DNA of 64,000 nucleotides from Solea solea (lineage: Eukaryota > Chordata > Actinopteri > Pleuronectiformes > Soleidae), in assembly GCF_958295425.1 (NCBI RefSeq), contig NC_081140.1, positions 13,105,433 through 13,169,432 on the forward strand. Direction: 5' to 3'. The translations under genes were made by a program, and so were the position numbers. The notes under the pieces are model-generated. The model was not told where the DNA came from and did no database searches. It worked only from the letters and a program-made list of their open reading frames with translations. Shown here piece after piece: positions 1 through 43,675 of the stretch; the first letter of the stretch is position 1, and every line of letters begins with the position of its first letter.

Positions 1-826
1 AGCCGCTGGTAAAGTTAAAGCACAAGGAGTTGCGTAATGTGACTGCATTGACACTAATGTGTATGTAGCTGTGGTGATGAGCCTCTGACTTTCCTATCAA
101 ACCCTGATAGAGCTGGCAATGAAAACAGAGCCACAGTGCACCAGAGATGAGTGCAGACCAGACAGAGGCCACAGTGTTGACTGTAAACACACACTCACTG
201 TCTGCCTGCTCAGCACAGGAGACGACATACGGATCGCTTACGCTCGATCACCCCAACACACACACGTTCTTGTATAGACGGTGTTCCTCCAGTACCTGAT
301 GTCATACCCTCAGGGAGAAAACTACACACACCTGGCTTACACCACAGACACTTAACCTGTCAAGGAACAAGTGTGTAGCTTTAGATAAAGACAGAGACGT
401 GTCATGACGTTGTGTCTTAGATACAATCTCAAACAGAAGGCCTCCTATAATTCCATTTTAATGTGCTTTTGTTTTTATTTTTAATATGAACAAATTGGGC
501 TGGGCTTCACGGCCAAAAACATTATCATGACAAAACATCTTCAAATTACTTGATATTAATAAAACTTTAACTCAAAGCAACCAAACCAGTGATGGGTTGT
601 GTCTCAAAGTGTGTTTGACCATTGTTTAAACATTCAATTGATATAAATGTAATATGTGTCACATTGTGAATGAAGAATACTACATTGTAATACATGTTGA
701 AATTATATTATAATGTCATCTCATTGTATTTCTACCTCTACTATATAGACCTGTCCCAGACATTTCCCATTCAAATTGTGGAAATTATTAAATTGTAAAT
801 CCTTTTGTGTCTCATTTTCTCACCAG
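1..826. other. CLPB intron sequence
   Basis: Intronic DNA upstream of the first visible exon. It is AT-rich after about 420. No upstream CLPB exon could be identified in it. Confidence 0.6.
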
Positions 827-29984
<29,158 letters not shown>

Positions 29985-30964
29985 CAAACACACAGAATCT
30001 ACACAGAATAGGTCTGCACACACACACGCACGCATCATCATTATGCAGTGTCAGGACGGGAGGATAATTCATGATGAATGTTACCAATAAAAAAAAAAAA
30101 AACCCTAAACACAACATCACTGCCTCCGTTTCAGTACACACATGCGGCTGTTTGATGCCAACATTCAGCACAGAAACAGTCAGTGCACTGGACCTCCAAC
30201 AGGCAAGAAGAAGCCGCGTGGGCTCATGTGATGTAAAATGTCCGCACAGTGAATGTGTTGCAGGTCAGTCGTTGTAGGGTGGAGGCGTCAGTGAGTCTGT
30301 GCAGCCTTCACTTCATTACAAACATCATCATCATCATCATCATCAGTGAGTGGAGGGAAGCCATCACGTTGATGAGTAAAAGCGTTGCAGCATTTTTGTT
30401 TAAGTAGAAGCAACAACACTTAGCTGTTAACCTCGTGAGACGTGAACAATCCACCGTGTCCAATATGACATCCTGGCTAAATGTGTTATTTATTAAAGCT
30501 GCTGTATGTAAGTCACTGACTTAAAACTATTCCAGTGTAAAGATTTATTCCATAATGGCGATGGAAAAATAAATGTGAATGAGCAAAAGATAGTTTCACA
30601 ATGTCTTCACTTTGATGCACATTTTACACGATAAATAAAACAAAAAAGAAAAAAATTCACTTCATGTTAGTCAAGAATGTATTAGTGGTGAAATCCGAAG
30701 TAGACTGTGTAGCAGTCACTGAATTATGGCTAAATATAACTGTCTGGTGAATAGTTCCTGTTGATGCATGTTCACGTGAAGACGCGTCGTCTGTCACGGC
30801 GGCTGCACGGTGTGCATCTGTCTGTGACGTTAAGAGGAATTTAGAGTCGTAAAGAAATAATAATCTCGGTGCTGTATCATAAATGTTTGAACAGCGCGTC
30901 GGCGAGGCGCCGCATGTAATCGAGCAGCATCTCTCATTGTTGTTGTGCCCTCTGTGTAAATAAA
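29985..30964 (+). terminator. clpb: CLPB 3' UTR with candidate poly(A) signals
   Basis: Canonical AATAAA hexamers occur after the stop at 30086 (running into an A-rich stretch), 30634 and 30959. Which one is used cannot be told from sequence. The last would give a 3' UTR of about 1 kb. Confidence 0.6.
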
Positions 30965-31064
30965 GTCATCGCGACAGAAAGGGAATTCCTCCGTTTGTTT
31001 TGTTTTTGTTGCACTGACACCTTTTGATGGATGGACGGACACGTCTGTGTGTGTCTCTCTGTGA

Positions 31065-31089
31065 GTGTGTGTGTGTGTGTGTGTGTGTG
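31065..31089. repeat. (GT)n microsatellite
   Basis: Twelve GT units just downstream of the CLPB 3' end. Confidence 0.95.
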
Positions 31090-31884
31090 AAAACCAGTGC
31101 CTGGGTGGGAATTCTACAACAATAACGCTTGTCCACCTTGTGAGACAACATGACAGAGGAATTTGATTGGAATCCCACTCTGTGTGGGGGGGCTGTGTCA
31201 AACGCTGGGAGAAAATGCAGCAGCACGGTAAATGTCACTGAAATGTAGAAGAGCATCACACACGCACACACACACACACCATGCTGGAATGTCTTCCCTA
31301 TAGGGGGGAATTAGCATACGGGGTAAAGACCCCCCCCCCCCACACACAACACAAACACTATTTTTTTCACTGTCCTGTGAGGAGGAAGTGTCTCTCCAAC
31401 CAGTGTCTTTATACTGTAACACTACAGTATTCAACTGTTAGGATTATTTAATAGAATCAATTAGTTGAGTCAAGGAAAAAAAAAAGTCAACTTCTTTCAT
31501 GTGATGTGGGGATTATACTGTAACTTTCTGTCCCTGTGCAGAACAATTAGATACTCCAAATCTTTCATACTCTCAGCTATCACACAACTACACTTGGATC
31601 AGAGTCCATTTTACTAGTTTTTACTAATTTTCACTAAATTGGGGGTCAATTTTACTTCTTTTAGAAACCTTATTTATTAATTCCCTGTTGTCTTACACCC
31701 AATGTCTGATCTGCTGTAAGCCTGCGTTTGCATTGTGTATGGGAAGCTACACATGTATTGTCCTTGTAAATATTTTCTGGCATTGACTATGACATTAATT
31801 AAAAGTTCCTGAGGGAAAAAAATAAGTAAATAAATGTTTTGGTTTTTTATTCCTTTTATCTTTCTTTTCCACATCTAGTTTTCA

Positions 31885-32260
31885 TCCAATCTAATCCAAC
31901 TTTATTTATAAAGCACTTTCAAAAACAACGACAGCCGAAACAAAGTGCTTTACATCGGAGATGAATGAAATATAAACACGTAAGACCTAATAGACCTAAG
32001 AACATATAGTAAAACATACAATACAATGCTGTAGAAAGTAGAAAAACAAATAAACAAGTCGCACAATAAAACTAAATATAAATATAAGTAGTAAGAGTAA
32101 AAATGGGTTTTAAGATAAGATTTTAAGATGGAGCAAGACCATTTAAGGGTTTAAAAACAAATAAAATCATTTCAAAATGAACTCTAAAGTGCACGGGCAG
32201 CCAGTGGAGTGAGGCTAAAATAGGTGTCATGTGTTCCCTCACGATAGATGCTTTATTCAT
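31885..32260 (-). mobile_element. 3' end of a LINE, antisense orientation
   Basis: Minus-strand translation of about 32126-32242 gives REHMTPILASLHWLPVHFR, the conserved C-terminal block of fish LINE reverse transcriptases. Downstream on the minus strand, a tail (TGTAAAGCACTTTG...AGTGCTTTATAAATAAAG) ends in a short TTGGATTAGATTGGAT repeat, as expected for a LINE 3' terminus. The element is 5'-truncated. Confidence 0.8.
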
Positions 32261-33171
32261 CTCCTTGTGGGAATCACAACACTTACAGTGGCTTTCACTC
32301 TGTGGTTGTATTAACTGTATTTTGCACTGATAACTAATTGTCACACGCTGCAAGTGTCACAGATACTAGAACTCTTTGACGCCCACAGAGCAGAAAGAGG
32401 AAGAAGAAGAAGCAGCAGCAGCAGAATCTTTTTTAAAACACAGGACTTTTTTCTTCTTCAAGAGATTGCATCTTTACAGTGGATCAGGTTTTGCCGTGAT
32501 ACCTCGAGGCTTTTCCCATCGCCTATAACCCTCAAACACATCTACAATTTATGGTTTTAGGAAGTAAAGCTGGCAACATGAGTGTGTGTGTGCGTGTGTG
32601 TGTGTATCCATTTACCCTCCCCAAGAAGGAGCACAAGAAAGGAGGAGAATGAAAAAGAGAAGAGGCTCTTAGTCTGTCCGTCAGGCTATTTCTGACTGCT
32701 GCCATTTCTCTGATTAGATTATGGAGAAACAGAAACCTGGCCCTCCATCGTCCTAACCTCCCTCTCCCTCTATCTCTCTACATTTTGCTCGCTCACTAAC
32801 TCACTCACTCCAGCCATCCTCCCTCCCTCTCTCCCTCTTCTCCACCTTTCTCTCTCTCAGCCCTTCCTTCTCCCTCCTCTTGTCTGTCGGTCCATCTGTC
32901 CTCCCTCTGCCCCGATGTCTTTCTTTCTTTCTTTTTTCAAATGCACCTCCTGCAGATGATACAAATGGAGGAGAGTTGAAGGTGCAGAGCAAAATATGTT
33001 GCGTATAATACTTCACATTAGTCTGCGAGTGTCTCCCACTGAAGTGAAATAAGATTATCTGGTAAATATAAAAAACATTGGGGGAAACAAAAATAGAAAC
33101 GAAAAATAATAAAGGTTGCTACGTCTAATACATACATAATAAATACAGCACTGTAAAGCAATAGGATGGAG

Positions 33172-33933
33172 TAGGCGTGGGAATCACACAGTACCTCACG
33201 ATACGATACCAGTAATATCACGATACTGCGATAATCGATATATCGCAAGACAATCATACTGCGATACATCGCGATATCTGACAGAATAAAATGCAGGATT
33301 TCTGTGTTCATTCACAAGTGCATAAAGTCTATGTATTGAACGTGGATGGAGCATCTCTTAACGTATCTTTCTCCGCCATCATCCCACTGTAAACGCCCTC
33401 TTCTGGTACCTTCCACCCTCAGGTTTCCCTCATTCATTTGTAGCAGCGGCCGTTTGCTTTAGAGCGCCTTCATTTGTTAATTGTTTGCCTCTGACACCCC
33501 GGTCATGTCGCTTTGCACTATTCAATATAAGAAAGATCAGGCCGTACCTAACGAGTAAAGGCTTATGTTACCCCTTGACTACTACTCCTCGTTCATTGTC
33601 GTCTGCCGGTGCCAACACCCCGCTCAAGACAATCCAGACTCTTTTCATGTGTCATTCCACGCTGGTGGAATGAGCTACCGAGCGCTGCCAGAACACGGGG
33701 GCGTCCCTGTCTGTCTTCAAGAAGCTCTTTCCAAGAGCATCTTCTGTCTGAGCACATACCCTACCCTCTTCCCCTGCATCTCCTCCTGCATTTGGATCCA
33801 CTTCTGCAGCTTATGTAGCTTACTCCTCTTTTGTAAATTGCTTAATCTGCTAAATCATATCAATACTTGCTCCAGCAGTATCAGTTATCGGGTGACGATA
33901 TATCACCAAACCGCTACTTTGACGCAGCCCCTA
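33172..33933. mobile_element. CGATAC-rich hAT-like element, probably interrupted by a LINE fragment
   Basis: The left end TAGGCGTGGGAATC, followed by runs of CACGATAC and ATCGCGATAT, is a familiar fish repeat. Near 33890-33933, ATCGGGTGACGATATATCAC followed by GCCCCTA could be the opposite end. LINE sequence occupies the interior. The flanks match weakly (5 of 8), so the right boundary is uncertain. Confidence 0.45.
33485..33800 (+). mobile_element. LINE reverse-transcriptase remnant
   Basis: Short blocks in different frames read FALFNIRKIRPYLT and RLFSCVIPRWWNELPSAART, both typical of the C-terminal part of fish LINE ORF2. Frameshifts separate them and the intervening blocks are missing, so it is a dead fragment. 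Confidence 0.75.
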
Positions 33934-34614
33934 GTGTAGAGTCTGTAGCTCTTCTATCAGCTGCATACACAGTGAATCTGCTTCTACAATGACATGGACA
34001 CACACACTGACAGTTATTATGACTGTGATGGAGTGAAAACTGGGTGTAGAAGTTTGGGTGTGTTTGGTGTTTGGTGCAGTAACAGTTGCAGCAGCAGCAG
34101 CAGGAGCAGCAGGAGCAGCACGAGCAGCCAGGTGGAGGTGCTGAATGATGAACGACTACTCGAGGTTCTCCCATTATCATATCTGTCCCTGCTCTTAACA
34201 GAGCATTTTCATCCGTGTCCCTCTGCACTATACTATAACACACACACACACACACACACACTGACTCACTCCTCTCTCCCTCTCTCTCTTTGTGCTCTCC
34301 CTCTGCTCCCTCCAGGATAGCGATCGATTTCACCTCCATTACCTCAGTCCACTCAGCTGCAGTTTGAAGACGCTCAGCTGCTGCAGAGCAGGAGCCTCAT
34401 CACAGTCACCACTCTCTCGCTCTCTCTCTCTCGCTCTCATCTCCCCAAAATGCGACCGTGGACTCACGGTGGCTCTGCGGTGCTGGTGCTGTTACCACTG
34501 GACACGCATCCGGTGCCGCACCGCAAGCCGATCACGTGACTACCTCCCCCTCTGGCAGAATCATTAGCATAGAAGACAAATAAAGGAGGCCACCACCAAA
34601 AAACACACCAGTCT

Positions 34615-34870
34615 GTGCGGGGTTTTTTTCTTTTAAAGAAAGGGAACAAATCCATTCCGCCTAATTCGAACCTTGCTCAGGGACAGCTCGCGTGGCAGAT
34701 TGCAGCCTAATTAGTTTAGAGGGAATTTAATTCAATTAACTTTCCACAGCTCCGCGCGCCCCGCCGCTGGGCTGCTTTCAGAGCGCGGGGCCAGAGCTCC
34801 AGATCTAATTAGCGTGTTTGGAGAAGCTCTCCTGCGCGCGGCCTTTCCTCGCTGCTCCAGCTGTGGTGTG
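34615..34870. promoter_or_regulatory. Candidate enhancer with TAATTA homeodomain cores
   Basis: Unique, repeat-free DNA with TAATTA at 34708-34713 and 34806-34811 and further AATTAA cores at about 34727-34741, embedded in a GC-rich block about 6.7 kb upstream of PHOX2A. TAATTA is the core site of paired-class homeodomains, including PHOX2. Enhancer function is inferred, not shown. Confidence 0.4.
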
Positions 34871-35826
34871 CGTGTATGTGTGTGTGTGCGCGCGCGCACT
34901 GTGGTCTCCGGGGACCTGGTTTTTATCCTAAAAAGCTTCTTTTTTAAGTAACATGCCGTTATCCATTAGGATAATACAGGTCTGGTGCCGCAGTGGAGAG
35001 ATGTACGCAGCATGTGAATACGCGCAGCTGCTGCGCGTCACGTCACGTGCCTGCTGCCGCTGCTGAGTGCGCACTCAACTGATGTTCGAGTGGACTTGAA
35101 TTAGTGTGAGTGTCGTTTGATGGGTTAAAATTGATGACCTCGTTTTTAAGGCGATTTTGGACCAAACTTCACCCTGATGGTGATGATGATGATGATGGTG
35201 GTGATGATGATGTTCTTCTTCTGTGCTGCTGACTGTCATTTTTTGTCTCAGCTCATTAGTTTGGTTACATTATTTAAATCCAATGATGATGAGAAATGAT
35301 TTATGGCTCTAACGACATTTTCTCTCCGGGATGAGGAGAGAGAATATTCTGGGAACACATAAGAGCACATTTCAACATTCGCATACGCCCGTGCATCGAT
35401 CCACTGCGTTGTAAAAATAGAATTTCTAAGTTATGTAAAACAACTTATCCTCAAAACTGTGTGCACTTATCACGACAATTGACAGTTGTTGTTTTTAAGT
35501 TAAACTTAACACTTAACAAGTGAATGTTGTCCAAGTGATTAACATTCATTTATCTTTTGTGTAATAACAAACACAAAGGAACACGAAACTGAACGTAACC
35601 TGTACGTGTGTTGTTGTTTGAGTGGGTTTAAACAGTAGATTATCACCAGTTTAACTAGTTAACCCTGTTGAAACTATTTATATTTAGTGAAATTGAGTTT
35701 GCTCTCGATTTTAATGCAGCAGGTGAACTTTCACCTCTATGTACCACCACCGCGATGTGGTTATAAAACAAAGGAACATTCAACAACATACATGCTGAAG
35801 AGATGACTTTTAAATAAGGTTAGAAA

Positions 35827-36150
35827 AAGGGATGGGAATCGGTCGGTATGGTCCTAATCACTGGATCGGACAGATGAAAATGTAAAATCCGACACAATCC
35901 AAAAAATCAGACATATCTCATGTTCAATATGCACATACACTATGCACAGAATGTAAATAATTACATTGTAAATAGCATTTTAGCTGAGTCACGTTTGGGC
36001 TGTTTATTTCTTGTTTTGGGGAGAACAATATTTGCTACACAAATGTGTTCATAAATGGTCTAAAATGACTGTATCAGACTAATATCAGGCCGATATTAGG
36101 AGTTTATGATATCGGTATGGACACAAAAAAGTGGCATGTCCCACTCCTTA
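35827..36150. mobile_element. hAT-like MITE, 324 bp, with exact 8-bp target duplication
   Basis: Direct repeats GTTAGAAA at 35819-35826 and 36151-36158 flank the element exactly. Its ends AAGGGATGGG and (reverse complement of the right end) TAAGGAGTGGG are imperfect inverted repeats. The interior has GATATCGG-type motifs of a common fish hAT family and no transposase. The intact duplication suggests a relatively recent insertion. Confidence 0.85.
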
Positions 36151-36639
36151 GTTAGAAAAGCTATAGTTCAAACAACTGTGTTTGTATATCATCGTATATC
36201 TGAGGAAGTCAGTTGCAATGGAAAAAGCCTTATTCTTCCAGCCCAGTGTTGAGAACTATTTAATGTTCACTGTGTTGAGAAAATGCATTTGTTTTTATAG
36301 ATTGAGAAACACAATTCAATCTCATTTTGCATACAAACTAAATACGGAAAGAAAATGTACACAAAAAACAGACAGCAATATAATGATGTTATGAAACACA
36401 GTGGAGTAAAGATTATTCCTCAAACTCATTGAACTTGAGTGTCTCAGCCACAAAGAGCTTCTCTTATCATGAAATCATGTTGACTTATTTAAAAAGCAAC
36501 ACATATCCACTGTGCTTTCCTCACTGGGACACCGTGCACACTGTCAGGTCCCTGCACTGTGATTCTGATCAGGTGAATCAACACTCGGCCTGGACTTGAC
36601 TCAATTACATACAACATGGCTGCTTCACGTGCTCTCTAA

Positions 36640-36860
36640 CCCGGTTAAACGCGCGCCGTCGTCTCCAGCCGGAGCGTCACGGTGCATTCCGGTAATTGGG
36701 GATTGAAATGCGGGGACAGGCGCACCGGCTGGCCCCCCGGGCCCACAGCCCGACTCATGCCCTCCTTCCCCGCACTGCACGGTTTCTCATTCATCATCGG
36801 GCAAATTAAATGCGCACTGCGCGATCCTCCGTTGTTGCGCAAACGTGGGCTGATGTTAAC
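36640..36860. promoter_or_regulatory. GC-rich unique block upstream of PHOX2A
   Basis: A CpG-rich, repeat-free island between AT-rich flanks, including GGTAATTGGGGATTGAAATG and CGGGCAAATTAAATGCGC. Overlapping ORFs on both strands lack any family signature. It is a candidate regulatory element or CpG island. Confidence 0.35.
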
Positions 36861-37972
36861 GGTTGAATCCGTGACTTTTGATTTCACAATAATGCGCCAT
36901 CAAATCCATCTCCGAGGGAGAAGTGTCTTTAAAGGGACGATGACACGACACATTTCAGTGACTGTGCAGCTCTGTGTGTATGTGTGTGAGAGTGTGTGTG
37001 GAGTCACAGCAAACGAAAAAAGAAGTGTGCGTCATAATAATGCGGTTAAATATGAGGTATTCTTCTTTATAAATATCCAAACTGACACGAGTGTATTTAA
37101 ACTGATCAAAGGATCCATATAAAAACACGTGATGAGAACGAAAATTATATTTATACAGCAACAGATTCTGAGCGCCATGTCAATCAGCCACTGCGCATTT
37201 TACGCACAGAGACACTACGCAAATGTAGCATCTAAATCAGCGTTCATAAAACAGATGTGTTCCGTCTTCCATAACTAATAATTTATCTAAATTGAAGTGC
37301 TTTTTAGATTAATAATACTCAAACCTTCACAACAAGATGTCCAATTAAATTCAGAAAACACTCATAACTTTGATATTTACTCAATTTGACCAATCATTTT
37401 ATCTGTTCATAATTAAAACGCTGTGCATTTTTCTACATTTAATAAGGAGCATATTCTACATTTAATTTGATTTAATATTGAGTTGCAACTTTAAACACTC
37501 ATAAATGTGCATTCGTTTTGTTAAACTAATTTAGAGCAATGACACAGTTTAATTAGTTTAATTCATTATAAATGTTAATTACTGTTCCACACACATTTAG
37601 GCCTGTGTCTGACCGACGACAACATGGACTGTTGCTCACAGTAACAATGTGTCACCACATGTATTTGTTCATTTAACTGTGTCTTTTACAAAGAAGACGT
37701 TTTCTGTCCAAACCAATAAGGAACCGTATCCGCCTGAGTCTGGGGCAGGAAAACGCCTCAGTCTCGACACATGCAGGACATGTTCTTTGAGTTTTCATGA
37801 TGGATGGACCTGCAGTCTCTCTCTGTCTGTCTCTGTCTCTCTCTCTGACTGACAGCCTCGGACCACCACCGCGTGTCACCTGACAGATACCGGACTGGGC
37901 CTCCCGCGAGGCTTTTCTTCAGACCAGTGTCGCCAGTGTCCCATCCTTTAGTCATCCCTTATTCACATGTCT

Positions 37973-37973
<1 letters not shown>

Positions 37974-38008
<35 letters not shown>

Positions 38009-38055
38009 GCGCACGCTCACACACACCTCTCCATCCATCCATCCATCCATCCATC
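37974..38055. repeat. Compound microsatellite (CA)n-(GC)n-(ATCC)n
   Basis: (CA)16 at 37974-38006 grades into a GCGC and CACA stretch and then about six ATCC units at 38031-38055. Confidence 0.95.
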
Positions 38056-38699
38056 ACAGGAACTCGCTCTTTCCTCGCATGCAGCGACATATGACGCACA
38101 CAAGTGCGTTGACGCGCAAACCTGTGTGCGCCAAAGGTGGAGGAGCATCCGAAATGATTTGGTGTTATATATATAAAGAGTGCAGAGTAAAAGCGTGCTT
38201 GCACAGCGCAGAAACAGTTGTGCGGACACACCACCATGATTATGTGCCATAAAGTCTAATAGCGTGTTGTTTATCGAGAGACACGATTAATGAACATCAC
38301 ATAAACATCCTAATATTCACCTTTTACCTGTCAGACACAAAAAACGTCTTGTAATCATGAAACATTTTACAGGAATATATGTTGTTTATTTGTTTTAAAC
38401 AACACATTTGCAAATATGATTCTATTTATATGACTTGTAATTAATATATGTCCATACTTTTTTATTTTATTTTATTTATAATGTATGTTTACTCTTTATT
38501 ATCTTAGTTGTGCTGTAATAATAATATATCGTATCGTTTAAATCAAAATGTTATTTTATTATCACAACGTCCGGCATATGTTCTTCCTATGTGTCGCCTG
38601 TCGCCATGTGATCATGATTTAATATCAGTTTACTGCTTTAAGACATAAAAGCGCCACTTTAATGTTAACTCAATCATAACTCTGAGTACAAACGGAAAG

Positions 38700-39080
38700 C
38701 ATCAGATTTACTCTTGATAACCCGGCTCCTCCTGGCCTATAATCCCTATAGTCGGGGTCCCTCTCTCTGGGGCCCTCAGGAGCCTCTGGGGGACCATTGT
38801 GTCCCTCCTCTGTTGACTCAGTCGTCATGAATGCCAAAGCTCCTCGTTACTGTTTCCGTCAAAACCGCCCCATGAATGTAAAAGTGCAAAGTTAAAGCCT
38901 CCGCATGCAGAGTGGAGCAGAGGAGAGGTCTCCTCCCTCTGCGCCGCAGCTCTGTGGGTGGATTAGCGGCCTGGAAGAGAAACTCTCCGCTCTGCTCCGC
39001 TCTCGTCTTTGAAGGGATTAAGAGTTTAAATGGCCTGAAAGCGGGAGAAATATAGGGTCGCTCCTGCAGGCTGCTCTTTT
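38700..39080. promoter_or_regulatory. Candidate enhancer block about 2.5 kb upstream of PHOX2A
   Basis: Repeat-free, GC-balanced sequence bounded by AT-rich DNA. It includes CCATTGTG (a SOX-type core), TGTTGACTCAG and GGATTAAGAG. The inference rests on composition and position only. Confidence 0.35.
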
Positions 39081-39838
39081 TCTGGAGTTAAACTGTGAAA
39101 CACTTAAAAGTTTCTTGGCAAACTCACCTCTGAACTCCACAGACGGGACGAGGACACACAACAGCCCCGAGCTGAAAACCAAATTTCATTTAATTTAGGT
39201 GATTTAAAGAAAATGCCCCGGTCATGGTCACACACAATTTCATTTGATGTTATTTTATTTTAATCACACTTACATGGAGACCCTTTTGTTTAATGTTTTG
39301 TTGGTTGAGTTTGAAGGAAAGTTAGTGAGCCATTTCTACATGACACAATGTAACAGTGAGTTGAGTCTGTGATACTTTGATATTCTATTTTATTAAAACT
39401 TGAAGTTAAAGCAGCTCAGTGTATAGTATCTCTATATGGGGAGATAGTTTCACTACATTTGAACCCTTATTTCTATCAACTGTATATGAATATATGCCAT
39501 CATCACTATAGGCCTGCAGTAATAATCAATAATACAGGCTATAGAGATGTGTAAATATAGACTAATATCTGCAGATCTTAAGGTCTATAGTGATTGTTTG
39601 TTTCAAGTTGTATGATAATTTTATGATTTGCATGAATAAAAATAACAAATTCACATAACATCACAACGAAGACGAGCACTAACATGCAGGGTGACGTTAT
39701 TTGACTGTGGATTATAATCCCATGTTTAGAATGAAGACTGAGATTGACACACACACACACACGCACAAACACACACACAGGGATACTAATTTGTATTTAA
39801 AGTGAGTGGAGCAAGGCAAATTCACATGTGCGCGCTCA

Positions 39839-39865
39839 CGTGTGTGTGTGTGTGTGTGTGTGTGT
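39839..39865. repeat. (GT)n microsatellite
   Basis: Thirteen GT units upstream of PHOX2A. A second, shorter GT tract lies at 40096-40119. Confidence 0.95.
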
Positions 39866-41174
39866 AATGTCATTAAGGAGCATCATCACGCCGCCTCTGG
39901 TCAGGCACAGAGATAAGAGCGCGCACTTATGCGTTTCATATTCGCGCACACGACTCCAAACCCAATTAATTTCTGTCGTGCGTCACGGCGGCTACAACGT
40001 AATTTTCTTTGTGGATTATATTATTCTGGTGAAATGTATCCACTAATAAAAAGCCTGTTACTTTTATCAACAAGAGACTGAAAAGCAACAGAAGTGTGCG
40101 TGTGTGTGTGTGTGTGTGTGGACCGTGTGGGATATGACTTATCACATTGTATGACACCGAACAATAAACTTAAACCAATTTATGGAACGTCAATGCGTTT
40201 ACGGTTGAGTCTCTCTCTCTCTCCGTGTCTCCCTCTCTGGTTCCCTCTCCAGGCCTATACATCAACCCGACGCTTTCTGCGCTGACATCTCCGTAAAAAA
40301 GTGATCGGAATCAAATCAAAGCTTTTAATCTCAGCAATCACCGTCACATCTGGACGTTTCTCGCCACGTAAAGACTTGTGTGGCTGATGCAGCTGCAGCT
40401 GCTGATGCTGATGTTGTTGTTCTCCACGCGCTTTTACGCAGCAGTATTTTGGGGCTAAAAACGGCACCTGCTCGTAACATGCACTTATTTATAGATACAT
40501 TACGCAGTTATGGCTCCATGTATAAACCGCTGTCTCTTATGGTGACATGGTAACTCAGTGCAATATCAATGACAACACACAGGAAGTGTGAGTTTTAGCA
40601 GATGCAGCCAATAGCGGACAACCCCACTCTTATCAGGAAACCCCTGATTCAGTAAGTAAGATATGAATTAAACGCAGCTTTATTGTAAAGTTTAAAACAC
40701 AAAAGTATCAGATGATTATAAAGTAAACCAGGCTGTTATTGGTCCTGTTTGTCCCTTGTATCGTGGTCTTGAATCAGTGTGTTTGTATATAAGAAGCAAA
40801 TAAGCCAAATCTGTCGTGTTAAAAAAGTGTCCACGCATTATAAACCTTGACAGTTTATGAGCAAAATAAACTCATATATGGATTTATGTAAATGAGATGT
40901 GGTGACATTTGATATCCAGTCACATTTGTGCTGAGTGAGGACACTGAACTCAACACAATCATCAATGCTTTTATAAATATTTTCTTCTCTTTTTTTTTTT
41001 TTTAGACTTGATTATTTAACTCATGGCACCTGCGAGCTCGCGAGGCTCTGGTGCGCGTGGGCGGCGCAAAAGGGGGGCGTGGGATGGGGTGGGGGCTGTC
41101 CGTGTCCACGCTCACTCACTGGTGGCATTGTCATGGAAACTACAGACCACCGCCTCGCTATTGTCTCGCGCTCT

Positions 41175-41522
41175 GCCAAGTTTATTATAAACACCGCGCG
41201 AGCCGCAGCGCGCTGTCAAACGGAGCGCGAGTGCACAGAGAACTACAGTCCAGGGAGCAGAAGAGGAGAAGACGGGATAGACAAGACAGAAAGAGACATA
41301 TAAAACTGAGGGAAGTGAAGGTAAAGTGTAGAAGGAAAGAAAAAAAACGTCTGGATTATTTGCGGTGAAAAACCAAAAGAAGAGTTTTGGGGAGACGCGT
41401 CTTTACGCAGTGGCTGGGACAAACACAGAGGAGATACCAACTGTGAGCAGCTTCTCTCACCATCCTCTGTGTCCATCCACCTCGCTGTGTGTGCACACCG
41501 GTGTTGTCACCGGCTCTCCTCC
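41175..41522 (+). promoter_or_regulatory. phox2a: PHOX2A core promoter and 5' UTR
   Basis: Two TATA-like elements precede the start codon: TTATAAAC at about 41185 and CATATAAAAC with TATAAAA at 41299-41305. The upstream 150 bp are CpG-rich. No upstream ATG lies between the second TATA-like element and the start codon. The transcription start is not determinable here. Confidence 0.5.

Positions 41523-43675
<2,153 letters not shown>

Larger units (their letters stand above)
30965..41180. other. CLPB-PHOX2A intergenic interval (10 kb)
   Basis: No gene is seen. It contains LINE and hAT-like remnants up to about 33930, an AGC-rich run (34087-34125), a TGATGG run (35175-35212), an hAT-like MITE (35827-36150) and microsatellites. 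Unique blocks at 34615-34870, 36640-36860 and 38700-39080 are candidate regulatory DNA for PHOX2A. Confidence 0.65.

Noticed and set aside
1..8. AGCCGCTG followed by GTAAAG at the very start looks like the end of the preceding CLPB exon.
   Set aside because: Only eight bases are visible, and the phase needed would give tryptophan before Leu-Leu, which I cannot confirm for CLPB.
36682..37122. A 146-codon plus-strand ORF upstream of PHOX2A.
   Set aside because: It spans a GC-rich block and then AT-rich DNA, has an opposing ORF, and shows no recognisable domain.
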